Shown: in pieces, positions 1 to 12,770 of the stretch | How the letters are laid out: every line of letters begins with the position of its first letter | Position numbering within the stretch: the stretch's first letter is position 1 | NCBI RefSeq assembly: GCF_014356525.2 | Contig: NC_052516.1 | Coordinates: 29,371,973 to 29,435,972, forward strand | Origin: Nilaparvata lugens | Taxonomy: Eukaryota; Arthropoda; Insecta; Hemiptera; Delphacidae | Direction: 5' to 3' | Length of the DNA stretch: 64,000 bases | Notes under the pieces: model-generated | What the model was told of the DNA's origin: nothing | The model's database searches: none | Seen by the model: only the letters and a program-made list of their open reading frames with translations | Program-made: the position numbers and the translations under genes

Positions 1-71
1 GGTGTGTGGTGTGTGTGTTGGTGTGTGTGTGTGTGTGTGTGTGTGGTGGTGTGTGGGGTGTGTGTGTGTGT

Positions 72-108
<37 letters not shown>
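1..108. repeat. (GT)n microsatellite
   Basis: Imperfect GT dinucleotide run with GG interruptions. It is the complement of the (CA)n tract located at the same internal position in the related copy at 5819-6790, so it was probably carried in by the element rather than arising on site. Confidence 0.95.
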
Positions 109-780
109 TATGAGTGTATGTGCGTATGTGTACACGATATCTTATCTCCTAATCAACGGAATGACTTGAAATTTGGAACTTAAGGTCCTTTCCCTATAAG
201 GATCCGACACGAACAATTTCGATCAAATGCAATTCAAGATGGCGGCTAAAATGGGGAAAATGTTGTCAAAAACAGGGTTTTTCGCGATTTTCTCGAAAAC
301 GGCTCCAACGATTTTGATCAAATTTATACCTAGAATAGTCATTGATAAGCTCTATCAACTGTCACAAGTCTCATATCTGTGAAAATTCCAGGAGCTCCGC
401 CCCATCTATGCAAAGTTTTATTTTAGATTCTTTATTATCAGGCTCCAGGTAACAACATAAACAAAAAATTTCAAGTGTATAAGATTGAGTATGAAAATCT
501 CTACAATCAATGTTGAGTAACATTTTCACCTAAAATTGGAAATAAGCACGAAATTTGATGAAATGTGATTATTCAATTGCAAACTGTTGGCAACTGTTGA
601 TTCTATTAAATCATTCACTATGAAGAGATAGCAGACTTCGTGTGTCTCCAGCGTTATTGTCCTGTCACAAGCTGGCTCAGATATTCGAATAGTAGACTTG
701 AGGCGCGTGAACACTAGCGTCAGGTGATCAATTCACATAACGGCAAGGAAAGTTGTGTGAGTGTGCCACACCAGATTTTT
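1..780 (-). mobile_element. CTTTCCTTGCC repeat family, copy 1 (cut by window edge)
   Basis: Read on the minus strand, this matches the copies at 5819-6790 and 53112-54509. It starts with AAAATCTGGTGTGGC and TTTCCTTGCC near 750-780, carries the core around GAGCCGTTTTCGAGA near 290-310, and ends in the (GT)n tract at 1-108, which is the (CA)n tract of the other copies. The terminal hairpin seen in the other copies lies beyond the window start. No transposase is present, so it is non-autonomous. The superfamily is not determined. Confidence 0.75.
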
Positions 781-1202
781 GTTATTCTTGTCCTTCTTGT
801 TCTGCAGAAAGAACAGTAATTGAATACTTTACCATTCAAAAAGTCAATCAATGACAGACACTGATCAGAATTCAGTTGAACACGGAGACAAAACGTCCTC
901 TCAGCCATTTTTCACACTACGTGATTTGCTTGTTGAAAAATTAGGAAATTTTGAAGACATCCCTGTAGGCTGGAAAAGCTGGAGCATTTTCACTTGCTTG
1001 GACTCTGAAGTGTTGGAGTGAGGAAGGGGGATGAAAGGAGTAGGAGGAGGAAGAGGAGGTGAAAAGGGTGGGGGGATGGAAAGGCTTAATTAAAACGCTG
1101 CTTCCTGTCTTTAAAGGGCTTTAAGTGCAGAGTAGAGAGTAGACTGACTCAACTTCATATTAAACTAAAGCAAGAGGCTAGTAACCATATCCACCTTACA
1201 AC

Positions 1203-1600
1203 ATTCTTCTTCTTGGACTTTTTATCTTTTTCTTCTCCTTGGACTTCTTGTTCTTCTCGATCTTCTTCTACTTTTTCTTCTTTCAATCTTTTTTCTTCCT
1301 CTTCTTCATCTTCTTCTCGTCTTCTTGTCTTTACTCTTTTCTTCCTCTTCTTTGCTCTTCTTCTTTTCTTCTTCTTCTTCTTCTTCTTCTCTCTCTTCTT
1401 CTTCTTCTCTTCTCTTCTTCTTCTTCTTTTCGTCCTTCTCATACTTCACCTCACCCATCCTCCTCCTCCTCCTCCTCCTCCTCCTCCCCCTCCTTCCTCA
1501 TTCTCTTTTTCTCTTCTTCCTCCTCTTCCTTCTTCTTTTACTTTTTTGTACTTCTTCTTCTTCTTCTTCTTCGTCCCCGATTCGAAACCAGACGGATCTT
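1203..1600. repeat. Homopyrimidine CTT/CTC tract
   Basis: Nearly uninterrupted C/T on the plus strand, mixing TTC, TCT and TCC triplets. Open frames here read as poly-Ser/Phe/Leu on the plus strand and poly-Lys/Arg/Glu on the minus strand. They are composition artefacts, not genes. Confidence 0.95.
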
Positions 1601-1967
1601 ATATTTCTGCTTCAAATTTTCAACTTCATAGAAAATTGTAATAATCCATTTAATTTTGTAATATTTGTAATATTATTCCCACTCATGGCGTAGCACGGGT
1701 TACACCTGCTCGTAGTAAATATTCTGAAACTCAGCAATGCTTCGTCCAGTGCACTCATTCTAGCGGTCATTCTACATTTAATCCCCGTCTTTGTCGTTCA
1801 AAAGGTTCAATTCAACTAGTGCAATTCAAACATCTTCCAACCCAGAAAAAAGTAGGAATATACCGACAGCGTTCTGTAGTCTTTATCAAGTGTCCAACAC
1901 CTCATGATAAGCATACCAAGTCTCCGCCGGGCCGTGTTCGAAAGTCTTAAAAAACTCTCAAGAATTA

Positions 1968-2497
1968 TATTTTCCTACAGTTACGTTGAAAAGTGGCCAT
2001 TGCTGCACTGATTACAGAACGCAAAGAATCACTTCCGCTCTAGTGCGGGAAAAATTTTTCTGCACTCCAGATTTGCAACATGGCAACGCAAATACTTAGT
2101 AGGTTATATGGAGCAACAGTGCAGCAAAATCAAAATGAAGTTGGTAACAGGACTGGGTGCTATAGTGAGCAGAGGTGCAACAAAGCACAACGCGCTAATT
2201 ATTATTCATTATATATTAACCAAGGACAACGAGGACTTTAGGATTTAGGATTAAGGTTTTTATCAATAATAAAATACACAGAAAAACATTTGATGGATTG
2301 CAGGCAATTTTACCATAATTACCCACTTTTCATATTCAATGGTAACTGTAGGAAAAACTTAATGTGAAATACGTGCGCAAAGTCCTCTGCTGCACTCAGA
2401 AACCATTCCGCCTCGCCTACGGCTCGGGCGTAAACGTTTCTTTCGGTGCAGCAAACTGACACTTTGCGCACTAGTTGCACAAATAACTATTCTCTGT
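1968..2497 (+). mobile_element. TTTTCCTACAGTTAC foldback family, copy 1
   Basis: The same unit occurs in reverse orientation at 47287-47810. The sub-segment 1970-2357 is bounded by the inverted repeat TTTTCCTACAGTTAC / GTAACTGTAGGAAAA. The adjacent part, 2369-2478, is itself a hairpin with arms GTGCGCAAAGT...TGCTGCAC and GTGCAGCA...ACTTTGCGCAC. This copy has about 18 extra GC-rich bases in the hairpin loop that the other copy lacks. No coding capacity. A non-autonomous DNA element is the likely explanation; the true outer ends are uncertain. Confidence 0.7.
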
Positions 2498-2499
2498 AC

Positions 2500-3130
2500 C
2501 GATCACTGACTCTGATCACTGACACCTTACTAAGGAATTCGCCTTATTACATAATACGTTATTAGATAATCTTGGCAATCCGCCTTATTTCTAAGCTCCG
2601 AAGCTCTGAATATAAGTACGGTTAAGCGGGTTGCCTATATGGCGCCTGTCAGTCATTTCTGGGATGATAGAGAATTTTTTTAACGGTTTTGCTTGAGTAA
2701 AGCAAGTGCCAATTTAGTATTTGATTAAATAAGCCACTTTATAGAGAATAAGACAATTTTCATCAGTGATTTTTGATAAGAAAAAATGTTTTTAATAACA
2801 CATAACAAAGATATTTTGCTTTCGAGAGGATTCTAATAAACGAGGAAGACCGTAGTAGATTTAATTAGATTTTCATAACAAAATAAGGTTTTTATCTTAC
2901 ATTCTAGATTATATTTTTTGGTGCAAACTAAATATAAGTTTGATTCTAATGGTATTATAGCATTTCATCATTTTTTGAAGAATTTCTTGATCGCTTTTCA
3001 CTTTTATTACCGTACAGCTTGCAGCTCTGTGGATTTTGAGCCAGGAAATAGTAGCTACATAAACCTCAATTACTGATGGTTTGTAAACAAATAGCAAATT
3101 TTCCGTAAAAATTACCCTTCCTGATATTAT
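2500..3130. other. Unassigned AT-rich DNA
   Basis: No repeat boundary, RNA gene or credible open frame is visible. A 77-codon minus-strand frame at 2909-3142 shows no family resemblance. Confidence 0.6.
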
Positions 3131-3139
3131 AAACGATGA

Positions 3140-3295
3140 CATTCTATTACCAACTTAACGCTAAACCAGTTTAACTTAAACTGGATTAGTAAACGCACTG
3201 AGAAAACCGATTTAAGTTTAAACTTTCAGATTAACTTTTAAACTCGAATAACTTAATGGAGTTTAGCAATCTATACTGTGCAAACGGCCCTAAAA
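3140..3295. mobile_element. Partial GGGCCGTTTGCA MITE
   Basis: The right end TGCAAACGGCCC followed by TAA matches the intact MITE at 22986-23135. The body is rich in TTTAAACTGG-type inverted motifs, as in that copy. The left terminal repeat is not recognisable, so the copy is decayed or truncated. Confidence 0.55.
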
Positions 3296-3314
3296 GTACA
3301 TAAAATAATTGTAT

Positions 3315-3536
3315 ACTATAATGAGGTCCACGTTATAATGGATTATATTTTGATGTTGCTATCCTTGTCTATCATTCGACAAAGCAGGTAGCACTATCCT
3401 TTTCTAGCCCCGCAACGATGCCAAATCTGTTTTTGACAGTGTAGGAATATAATTAATTAAGGCAGGGAACAGGGAACGCTGTTCTTCTATCTTTATCCAC
3501 TGCCATTATAACGTGGACCTCACTATAGTGAGTCTA
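3315..3536. mobile_element. GAGGTCCACG MITE (mariner-like), short copy
   Basis: Ends are inverted repeats TGAGGTCCACGTTATAATGG and its complement, each next to TATAG, which fits a TA target site. Other copies are at 11805-12312, 49450-52790 (nested) and 62370 onward. It is about 220 bp with no open frame. Assignment to Tc1/mariner is inference from the TA flank. Confidence 0.7.
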
Positions 3537-4216
3537 CTACTGTAATCTGCATAAGTCGGCAACTTCCACTTCCTCATAAATTATTTCGTATCATGTATCC
3601 GATTATTGAAATAAATCTTCTTCCTCAATTTCTTCTTCTTTGTTATATACCTCTTCTCTTTTCTTGCTCCTATTCTAGCTCTTCTTGTTTATACTTTCAT
3701 TCCCAATAGAAATGAATTTTATGTAATGCACAGTCAATAGTAAAAGTGTTGTTTCAGATATTTAATAGAATATTTCTGATTCTGAATAAATTACAGACAT
3801 TTATTGTGAATTTCGTAGTGGAGCTCCTTCATACATTCTTCTTCCATCTTACATTCTCCTACATTCTTGCTCTCTCATTTCATTTCTTCTGTTAATTCTG
3901 TTTCATCTCCCAATTTATCAACACTTTCTTTTCATTTAATTTTCTTTCAACTCAAGCAAGGCACTTTTCCCTTATTAACTGGGAAAGTCCCTCAATGAGT
4001 ATTTTCTTGCATTTCTACCCTTAAATCCTTCTTCGTTCTCGCATCTCTCACTTTATCTCTTAAGCTGGGCTGTTCTGTTTCATTTACTTGAAAAATAGGC
4101 AACACTTTATAAACATTATTCAAATGGTCTAAGCACGGTGTGAGATGTGGAAGAGGGGGAAAAAAGAGAAGGAAAAGATAAAGAGGAGGGAGAAGAAAAC
4201 TTTTACTTCTCATAGT

Positions 4217-4366
4217 GCCGGTTGTACAACACCCGGTTAAATTTTAACCGTGATTAATTCCACGAGAACCAATAAGAGAAGCTATCTTTCAAAAACGCCT
4301 CCTCTGATTGGGTCTCGTGAAATTAATCACGGTTAAAATTAAATTGGCTGTTGTGCAACAGGGCCA
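4217..4366. mobile_element. Foldback MITE, GCCCTGTTGCACAACA type
   Basis: Two arms of about 57 bp are imperfect reverse complements: GGTTGTACAACA...TTTTAACCGTGATTAATT on the left and its partner AATTAATCACGGTTAAAA...TGTTGTGCAACA on the right. The loop is about 35 bp. No coding potential. Superfamily not settled. Confidence 0.75.
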
Positions 4367-4549
4367 TGAAATCTCAATTCTATCATAATCTCTCATTTTC
4401 CATTCTCAAATTTCCTCTTCCCTTTTTTCTATTTTGTTTTCTTGTTATAATTACTTATAACTTTTCTAACTAGTAAACAGTTCTCTCGTGTTTAGTGTTC
4501 TAAATGTATTTTCTTATCTTTTTTTTTGCCTCATTCACTCCATTCTTCG

Positions 4550-4905
4550 TCCTATTCCCCTTATATCTTATTCGTATTTTACACTTCTTTTCCTTTCTTT
4601 CATTTTTTCTCCAACTTTCCCTTTCTCCTCCTCTTTTCGCTCTCGATCAACACCTTTTATTTCCTCCTCCTACTCCTCCTCCTCCTCCTTCTCCTCCTCC
4701 TCCTCCTCCTCCTCCTCCTTCCAATCCTTCTCCTCTCCTCCTCCTTCTCAAACTCAGTTTACTTACTTCTATAACTCAGTTCACCTCTCAACCATTCCCC
4801 CTCTTCTCCACCTCTATCTCCTCAACTTCTTCCACAACTACCTCTTTCACCACTTTTTCCCTTCCCCTTTCTTATTCATCACCTTCTTCTTCTTCTTCTT
4901 CTTAT
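4550..4905. repeat. Pyrimidine-rich CTC/CTT tract
   Basis: Mostly C/T on the plus strand with a pure CTC core near 4667-4725. All three plus-strand frames stay open through composition alone. Confidence 0.9.
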
Positions 4906-5099
4906 TGCATTAATTATATTCTATTTAGTCTTATATTACACTTAGTCTCACATTTATATTCTTTGTAAGAATTATATTATGTATATAATCTCTGCCTCTA
5001 TTCAAGCAGCCTATTTGAGGTTCGCTTAAGGAAGATTATTTCAATAAAAAGTTTTTCCTATTGTATTATTATACAGAATATCATTATATTCTGTATTAT

Positions 5100-5206
5100 C
5101 ATGATTTTTTTATGATACTTATAATTTCTGCTGCAAAATGTTTTAATGTGCAATGGGTCTGTCTAGACCTAGCACAAAATTAAAATCAAACAATTAATCA
5201 ATCAAT
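5100..5206 (+). mobile_element. LINE-type 3' tail ending in (AATC)n
   Basis: Contains GTGCAATGGGTCTGTCTAGA and CCTAGCACAAAAT, then AATTAATCAATCAATC. A reverse-orientation relative is at 14575-14660. Short oligomeric tails are usual for 3' ends of several non-LTR retrotransposon clades. Nothing upstream is coding, so this is a 5'-truncated copy. Confidence 0.6.
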
Positions 5207-5445
5207 CTTTTCCTTCTTCTTTCTTCTTCTTCTTCATCATCATCATTCTTACACTTCTGCTTTCTTCTTTCTTTCGCTCTTTCCCATCTTTTACTTTTCC
5301 TTTTTCTCCTCCACTTTCTGCTTCATTTTTCATAATTGCTTTCCAATTCTTTTTTCCTTCTTCTTCTGCTCCCACTCCCTCCTCCTCCTTCTCCTCCTCC
5401 TCTTCCACCTCCTCTTCCACCTCCTCTTCCAACTTTTTCTCATTT
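5205..5445. repeat. Pyrimidine-rich tract after a LINE tail
   Basis: CTT, CTC and CAT triplet runs directly following the (AATC)n tail. The minus-strand frame reads poly-Glu/Lys and is not a gene. Confidence 0.9.
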
Positions 5446-5818
5446 CCTCTTCACCTTATCCTCCTCTCTGTTCTCCAAATCCCACCACTGAATAATATTG
5501 TTTCTTTGCCGGTAGACAGGGCTTTAAAGTGAGATGAAGCTAGTAGCCAAATTAAAAAGCGGAAAATAGTGTTAAGGAATAAGGGCTCGAATATGACCAT
5601 AGAATTCGCTTCTGGCTGCTTTGAAACTTTCAAGGCTTGTGGATGAGTGAACATCCATCTAATTTCATACCTATATACATCCCAAATATATTCACTCTTA
5701 TGTACAGCTATCTCAGTCATTCATACCTATGTACACTGAGAACATATATATCCACAGTTTATCACTGAGAACATGCAGGGAATTATACCTATATATACTG
5801 GAAACTGAGATACACTAA

Positions 5819-6790
<972 letters not shown>

Positions 6791-7019
6791 ACATATATTT
6801 ATATTCACAGTAAATGCAGAAATATATACCTATATACACTGGAATCTGACATACATCTGACTATACCTATATACACTGAGTCCACATTACATGCACAAAT
6901 CTATACCTATATACACTGAGAACATCATATTTATATCCACACTGAACACATGAACATATACAAACGTATCACTGTATACACTGAGAACATGTACTTTCAG
7001 ATTACATTGTGAGCCCCGT

Positions 7020-8375
7020 ATATATGATTTGTTACATGTATATAGGGTGGTCCACTCTATATAATTCGCCAGCGTAAACTGTTCTACTTGAATACAGCGC
7101 TTTGAGTGGTTAAGTACACTTGTGACGCTCTTTATAAGCGGGAATGAAACGGTTAGTTCCCAGTAAACTAGAAAGTCTAACTTTGTGGTGGAATTCTGCT
7201 GGTTAGAGCCCCTGTGCGATTGTTTCTAACTAGTTGGCCATATTTTTGACAGACCTTTCACATCGTAGGATACGAATAGAATAATGTATCCACAGTTTGA
7301 TTCTCTTTGAAATGATAGCAGTGTTTGGATGATAAGCACAGATGTTATTCATGGGGGATGCTCATAGTTTGAGATGAACTCTAGTGGTCAGCATTATCAT
7401 TTGTTATGTTCCTTAAACAATGAAATACGAATAAAACAATGTATTTATGGTCAATAGTTGTAGCAGCACAGGGCTATATTGACAATGTTATTTGAAATAA
7501 TGAAATATTTCTATTTTCAAGTATTCAAAAATTTACATCGTATAATACAATACAATGATGATGTCATATTATAAATATAACTACAAAATGAAAATAGGAG
7601 CACACTGTTATCGTTTTCATGCTGATTCCATCAAAGAGGCCTACGCTCTTTCTCTCACAACACTCAGGACCGACAGTTTAAGGAGCTCATCCGGAAACAA
7701 GGGAGTGATCTGTCTGAACAATTTTTGTTTAAAACAGGGTTTCAGCAGATGGTAATTAGTCCACATTGCATTAGCAATAGATGTATGGATATATTCAAAT
7801 GATAAATTCCATTCATAATAGTTGATATTTTATTGCAATAGATAAATAATATCAAGCATTATTTGCAGAGTTCCCTGGCTTGTATATTTTAGAAACAATT
7901 ACAAGCAAAAGAAATAGAAAGATGTTTCGATGTCAACAATAATTATTTAGAAGATGAAACAAATTTGCAAAATAAGAGGAAAATGTAGAGGAGGATGTGT
8001 GAGAGGAAAAAGAGAATGGAGAGGACAGAAAGAGGAAGAGGTGGAGCAGAAGGGAAAAGGTGGAGGAGGAGGAGGAGGATGAAAAGTTGAAAGATAGTGA
8101 GAAAGGACTCAAGACGAGGCTTTTGTTCGCCGTATAAAAGACTGAAGAAATAATTTATGTGACTATTAGCAGGCAGCAGATAATATGTCAATTAGTCACT
8201 TCATTGTAGGGCACTGCACTGCAAGCAGACAGAACAAATCTAACCAAATCCCCTCATTAATCCAAACACTAATTTCGCTGCCTGTAAACCTCGTTGCATT
8301 AGAATTCATCCCAGTCTAAGGCTATTTATTCCCAACCTGAACAGACAAAATCATAATATATCTTCGTCCTGTTCA
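7020..8375. other. Unassigned DNA with a short purine-rich stretch
   Basis: No gene or bounded repeat was recognised. GTATATAGGGTGGTCC near 7040 resembles the start of TACAGGGTG-type DNA elements, but no partner end was seen. 7970-8080 is GA-rich. Confidence 0.5.
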
Positions 8376-8379
8376 TGTT

Positions 8380-9085
8380 TTTTCTTCCTCAGACAATCCT
8401 CGAAACTATTTTGCTTCTTCTCCTCCTCCTCCTCACCCTCCTTCACCTTCTCATCGACTCCTCCTCATCCTCTACCCACCTACTATTCTCCATTCTTCTC
8501 CTCCTCTTTCACCTCCTCCACCATCTACTTCTTCTACTCCTCCTCCTCTTCAGCTCCTCCTAATCCTCCTCTTCATCATCCTCCTCTTCATCATCCTCCA
8601 CTTCTCCTCCTGACCCACCTCCCAAACCATCTCCTTCCACTACTCCTTCTTCAACTCCTCCTCCTCCTCCTCCTTCTCCTCCTAATTCTTCTCATCCTCC
8701 TCCGCTCCCTTCTCCTCTTCCTCCTCCTCCTCCTCCTCCTCTTCCTCCTTCTCCTTCTTCTCCTCCTCCTCATCCACCTCCTCCACCTCCTTTTCCTCTA
8801 CATATTATCCCACATTCTTCTGCTCCTCCTCCTTTTTTCTCTGTATTATCCTCTTCCTTTCACTTCTCCACTAGCCCTCCTCCTCCTCCTTTTCCTTCTC
8901 CTCACTCCCCGACTCTTTCTCCTTCTTCTCCACCATCTCCCCACCCTTCTTCTCTCACACATCCTCGTCCTCTTTCTTCACCACCTCCCACTCTTCCTTT
9001 ACTCCCTCAATCCAATCTTCTCCCTCCTTCTCCTTTCATTTCTTCAGCACCACCTCCTACTCCTCCTCTTCCTCCATTTTCTTCT
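8380..9085. repeat. Long CTC/CTT pyrimidine tract
   Basis: About 700 bp dominated by TCC and TTC triplets with scattered CAT and CAC. No persistent frame with protein-like composition. Confidence 0.95.
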
Positions 9086-9277
9086 CTGTCTCTTTCCACA
9101 CATATAATCTCCTACTTATTTTAAATACATCTGAATATCATTTTCAATTCTCTAATCTGATCTCCAATCTAAATGAATCTACTTTTGCAGTATTTTCCAA
9201 TGATTATTATAACTTCATCAACATAATATTTTTATAATTATCTTCTCATCTTTCCTATTGTATATTTCTTTTTTCTT

Positions 9278-9883
9278 AAAGTGCCAGTCGGCTTGCCAGT
9301 TAAGGTAGCAAGTCACTGGATGCCAACGACTGGCACTGTGTAAACGGCTCACGCCAGTAACTAGAGAAGCCAGCAAGCCAATGACGTGCCAGCAGCTGGC
9401 AGTTTCAGCAGAACAAATATTTTGGTTTTACTGGCGCGCCAACTTCATGTCAGCCTCATCAAAGCTTTATACTTTTGCGGGTCATTGGCATGTAGCTCTC
9501 TTTCAATTGTCTCTGATTCCCCCAAGTCTTGTTGTCCATCCACTCTCGTATCCACGTTCCTCGTTCTTTCCGCTGTAACTCGTGGGTACATATTTCTTAA
9601 AGTTCTTCACACAAAATCATAAATATTCCACGCACACACTTTTGAACGGCATCTTTGTGTGGCGTTTCTGCCATTGTTCAAAAAACCAAGACCTGCACTA
9701 CTTTCACATGAACCACGCTCGCTGTGGAACTACACCAACACATCCGACTTGTTCCAGTAGCTGGCAACGTGTAAACAGGCTACCGCTTAAAGCTGGCATG
9801 CCAGTAGCCGCTAGCCAGTAACCCTCCAGTCAATAACCAAACTGGCATGCCAGCCACTGGCACCGTGTGAATCAGCCTTAAAG
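9278..9883. mobile_element. MITE rich in TGCCAGT/ACTGGCA inverted motifs
   Basis: Left end AAAGTGCCAGTCGGCTTGCC and right end GGCATGCCAGCCACTGGCAC are imperfect inverted repeats. Between them GCCAGT and ACTGGC recur many times, giving extensive foldback potential. It directly abuts the next MITE. The open frames at 9381-9821 run through the repeat and show no family signal. Confidence 0.65.
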
Positions 9884-9886
9884 CTA

Positions 9887-10310
9887 GTTTATACGATGCC
9901 AATTGGCGAGACAGTTGTCTGGACAACTGTCATCACGTGGTTGCGGATTGTCGGAGGCCAGGCCAGTTAAAGGAGAAGATACGCGGCCAACTATTGGCAC
10001 GACAGTTGACAGCTAAACATGTCCGAGTTCTCGTCATCTGTTGTGACTGAACTGGCAAAAACAAGACAGAGCTACTGGCCTACACCGGTCACACGGCGCC
10101 AATTGTCGCGACAACTGAGATTCCGAGTGGTGAGGGGCTCGCTGGGCCCAATTGACTGTCCATAGTCTACTCCCGGAGACAGTTGAATCTCGGGCCAATT
10201 GTCGGGACAGTTGGCAAGGCAATTGGCCTGAAGTGTTTACACGAAGTCAATAATTTCATGCCAGTCAGTTGCCTTATGACAATTATCTCGCCAATTGGCA
10301 TCCTATAAAC
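9887..10310. mobile_element. MITE with about 30-bp TIRs and TA target duplication
   Basis: Left end GTTTATACGATGCCAATTGG and right end CCAATTGGCATCCTATAAAC are near-perfect inverted repeats, continuing into CGAGACAGTTGT / ACAATTATCTCG. TA flanks both sides (9885-9886 and 10311-10312). Length is 424 bp, with internal CCAATTGTC-type motifs. TA duplication suggests a Tc1/mariner-related source. Confidence 0.8.
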
Positions 10311-10686
10311 TATACTTCGTGTAAATCTTCTTCAGACTTGGAGGAATTTGCGGCGCAGAGAAATGGAGGGAGATCAGCCAATTGCAGTGATGGATTGAGT
10401 CATAGGTGGAAGCGTAGTTGTCAATTTGTCGAATAGAGCCATAGCCACCTCTTTAAAAAGATTTAAAAAAATACCAGCTGATCTTTTTCACCAATCATGT
10501 ATTAGATTCTAGGCCTACACTGCGACGTTGCAATATCGTAGGCCGGGGCCTTGTTTTAGAGGTGGCTATGATAGAGTCTGTGTTTGCAGAGAGGAAACTT
10601 CCTAAGTTTAACATGAGCGCTTGAATACTCACTGGAAATTAGAGAACGCTGGCCGATACACAACGGCAACCTAGCAGCCGTTGTAT
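10311..10686 (-). mobile_element. TATACTTCG MITE, copy with a smaller MITE inside
   Basis: Same family as 14983-15235 but in the opposite orientation. It starts TATACTTCGTGTAAATCTT and ends around GGCCGATACACAACGGCAAC. Relative to the other copy it has an extra block at 10441-10569 that is itself a MITE. It immediately follows the MITE at 9887-10310. Confidence 0.75.
10441..10569. mobile_element. Small MITE with 12-bp TIR, nested
   Basis: Exact inverted ends ATAGCCACCTCT and AGAGGTGGCTAT, 129 bp long. The related copy at 14983-15235 lacks this block, which gives an empty-site comparison. Confidence 0.8.
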
Positions 10687-10699
10687 TCCTGCCACTGTG

Positions 10700-11300
10700 T
10701 GCCTTTTCTGCAGCGCATGTCCATCCCAAGTCGGAAGTTAATTTGAATGAAGTATAGGCTTAACGTCAATCCTCCTCGATCTTCGTCATTATCTACCACA
10801 TCATCATCATATGTCACACCTGATCTATTTCAACACAATTCCCCTACATCATCATATGTCACATGTGATCTGTCACTCCAGTTACGTCTTTCCTGTCTAT
10901 ATTTTCTTCTCTTTTATTGTGTCATGCTCTCTCACTCCCACTACCTTTTCCCCATCTCTATCTTCTCCTTTTCCATTCTATCATTCTCTCTCCCTCACCT
11001 TAATCCACGCCAATCCTATTCCTTATCCCCGCATCATCATCTGATCTACTCGAGCACTACCTTTTATTTCCTTGCACCGTCAATCCATGGCCTCAGTGTC
11101 TCCATAGGGCTGTTAACGGTTTTACTAGTGGGCCATAAAAATTTTGTTGCGCACTCTTCATGGACTTCAGTTGTTAGGTAGAGAAGCACACCATAGAGCT
11201 GTAGCTGTGTAGAGGTCCTCTATAGAGCTCTAGAGTAAGGTAGGGCGATAAATTCCGCAGAGTAATCACAGCTGTATCCGACTCCCCTTCATGGATGCTA
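10700..11300. other. Unassigned T/C-leaning DNA
   Basis: The 144-codon plus frame at 10747-11181 is rich in Ser, Leu, Pro and His with no recognised motif. It follows the pyrimidine bias and is not called as a gene. Confidence 0.5.
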
Positions 11301-11615
11301 AACACTCCTCAAAACTGCCTGTCAGCATTGGTCGAATAGTAAACGTTGTTTGCTATTTATGAAGATTTCTGCCAATTCATCGTGAATCTCATCAGAATCA
11401 GCCTATACTCATTCTCAAAACTACCTGTCACCATTAGTTAAATGGGAAACCTTGGAATTATTTACAAAAAACGCTGACAGTTCAACGTGAATCTCAACAA
11501 AATCTGCCTATTCTTATCTGCAACAAACTGTCATTATAGGTTAAATGAGAACCGTTGATATAGATTCATAAGGGATGCTGACAGTTTAAAGAGCATTTCA
11601 ACGAAATCCGTCCAA
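11300..11615. repeat. Degenerate repeat with CTGTCAGCATTGG and CTGACAGTT motifs
   Basis: Three irregular units of about 100-110 bp each contain an AAACTG(CC)TGTCA-like start, a TTAAATGGGAAAC-like middle and GTGAATCTCA-like spacing. The inverted motif CTGACAGTT also recurs. Related pieces occur at 48950-49145, 56890-56935, 59820-59880 and 61410-61440. Confidence 0.55.
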
Positions 11616-11804
11616 TGTTATTCGCAACTGCTTCTAGATTGTATGTCTCAATTGAATCAGCTTTACTGTTCTGAACTGTTTGAGGGTATCGTGTGAAAAC
11701 AACCATTGAAGTGAATTTGAATCTCTGGGGTGAGATGATGTATAATGTTGGGGGCTCATGTAGTTTCTATTTAGTATGGAAATAGTATTCTGTGAAGTAA
11801 AATT

Positions 11805-12312
11805 GTTATATAGTGAGGTCCACGATATAATGGCAGTGTTTGATTAGCAATGGTATTGCAATCCTAGTCTTTCTTTCCATAAAGCGGATAACACTATCTC
11901 TTTCTCGCTTTGTTCTGTTTCCAGTTCGTCTTTCAACAATGTAGAATCAATACTTCATTAAAAAATATTGTATCTTGATTATGAAATTATTAGAAAATAT
12001 AATTTCTTGCTCAATAGAATATAATTGATTATTTTAAATGAGTATGAACCGTTATTACATCAATAAACCTGTATCAGCTACTGTCTATAGAAGGCAAGGA
12101 TATACATTGGATATACAAGACAGAGTCCCCCAGACGGCACTATGCCATGGGATGAAAACGCCTTCAATGATTTGCTTTGTGTACTGATTTTTTTTGTGGA
12201 ATATTTGAATAAAGGCCATTTATTATTATTATTATTATTATTACAAGACAGAGGATCGGCAACGTTTTTTCCTATCTTTCTTCACTGACATTATAACGTG
12301 GACCTCACTATG
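11805..12312. mobile_element. GAGGTCCACG MITE with a LINE tail inserted
   Basis: Left end TATAGTGAGGTCCACG and right end CGTGGACCTCACTA are inverted repeats. The interior matches the copy at 49450 (GTTTGATTAGCAATGG, AATAAACCTGTATCAGCTAC). The interior is split at 12126-12241 by a retroposon piece. Confidence 0.85.
12126..12241 (+). mobile_element. 5'-truncated LINE 3' end with (TTA)n tail and 12-bp TSD
   Basis: The 116-bp insert ends AATAAAGGCCATT then (TTA)n. Exact 12-bp duplications TACAAGACAGAG lie at 12114-12125 and 12242-12253. The sister MITE at 49450 shows the uninterrupted site (GACAAGACAGAGGATTG). This is a target-primed reverse transcription insertion. Confidence 0.9.
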
Positions 12313-12469
12313 GTATGATGATCAACTATAATGTTAAGTTCACAGCAGACTGATTAGACAAGTTTCTTTTCCACAAAACGTTTTGAGGAAAGATGCCAAA
12401 AGTTAATGGTCATCTATGCAGTTAAATGAACGATCCAGACTTACCGATTGTCAACCGGCACTTGCTAAA

Positions 12470-12770
12470 TGAAAACTTCATTAGCACATGGACAGGGATA
12501 TGATCGTAAGTTAAAGGAAAATAACAGAGAGAAAAAAGAGTCAAAGTAACGAAATTTACATAGAGCAATAAAACAAGATAATTGGAAGGGAAAGAAACAA
12601 ATGAAGGAAAAGAGGAAACAGTGCATGGAAGAAAGATAAGTTAATATGAGATGGATGATGAGGTTGAAAGGGAAAGAAACAAAAAAAGTAGAGAAAATAG
12701 TGCATGGTAGAAAGAGAAGATAAGTTGATAAGATGGATGGAGATTAAAGGAGAAACAGAGCGAAAGAATC
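12470..12770. repeat. Purine-rich GA/AAAG tract
   Basis: Irregular GGAAAGAAAC-like repeats with two similar sub-blocks starting near 12585 and 12665. No frame of interest. Confidence 0.6.

Noticed and set aside
7036..7060. Possible TATATAGGGTGGTCC transposon end
   Set aside because: No partner end or target duplication was found.
8375..8563. Leu-rich hydrophobic frame that might suggest a membrane protein
   Set aside because: CTC and CTT triplets encode Leu; there is no surrounding coding signal.
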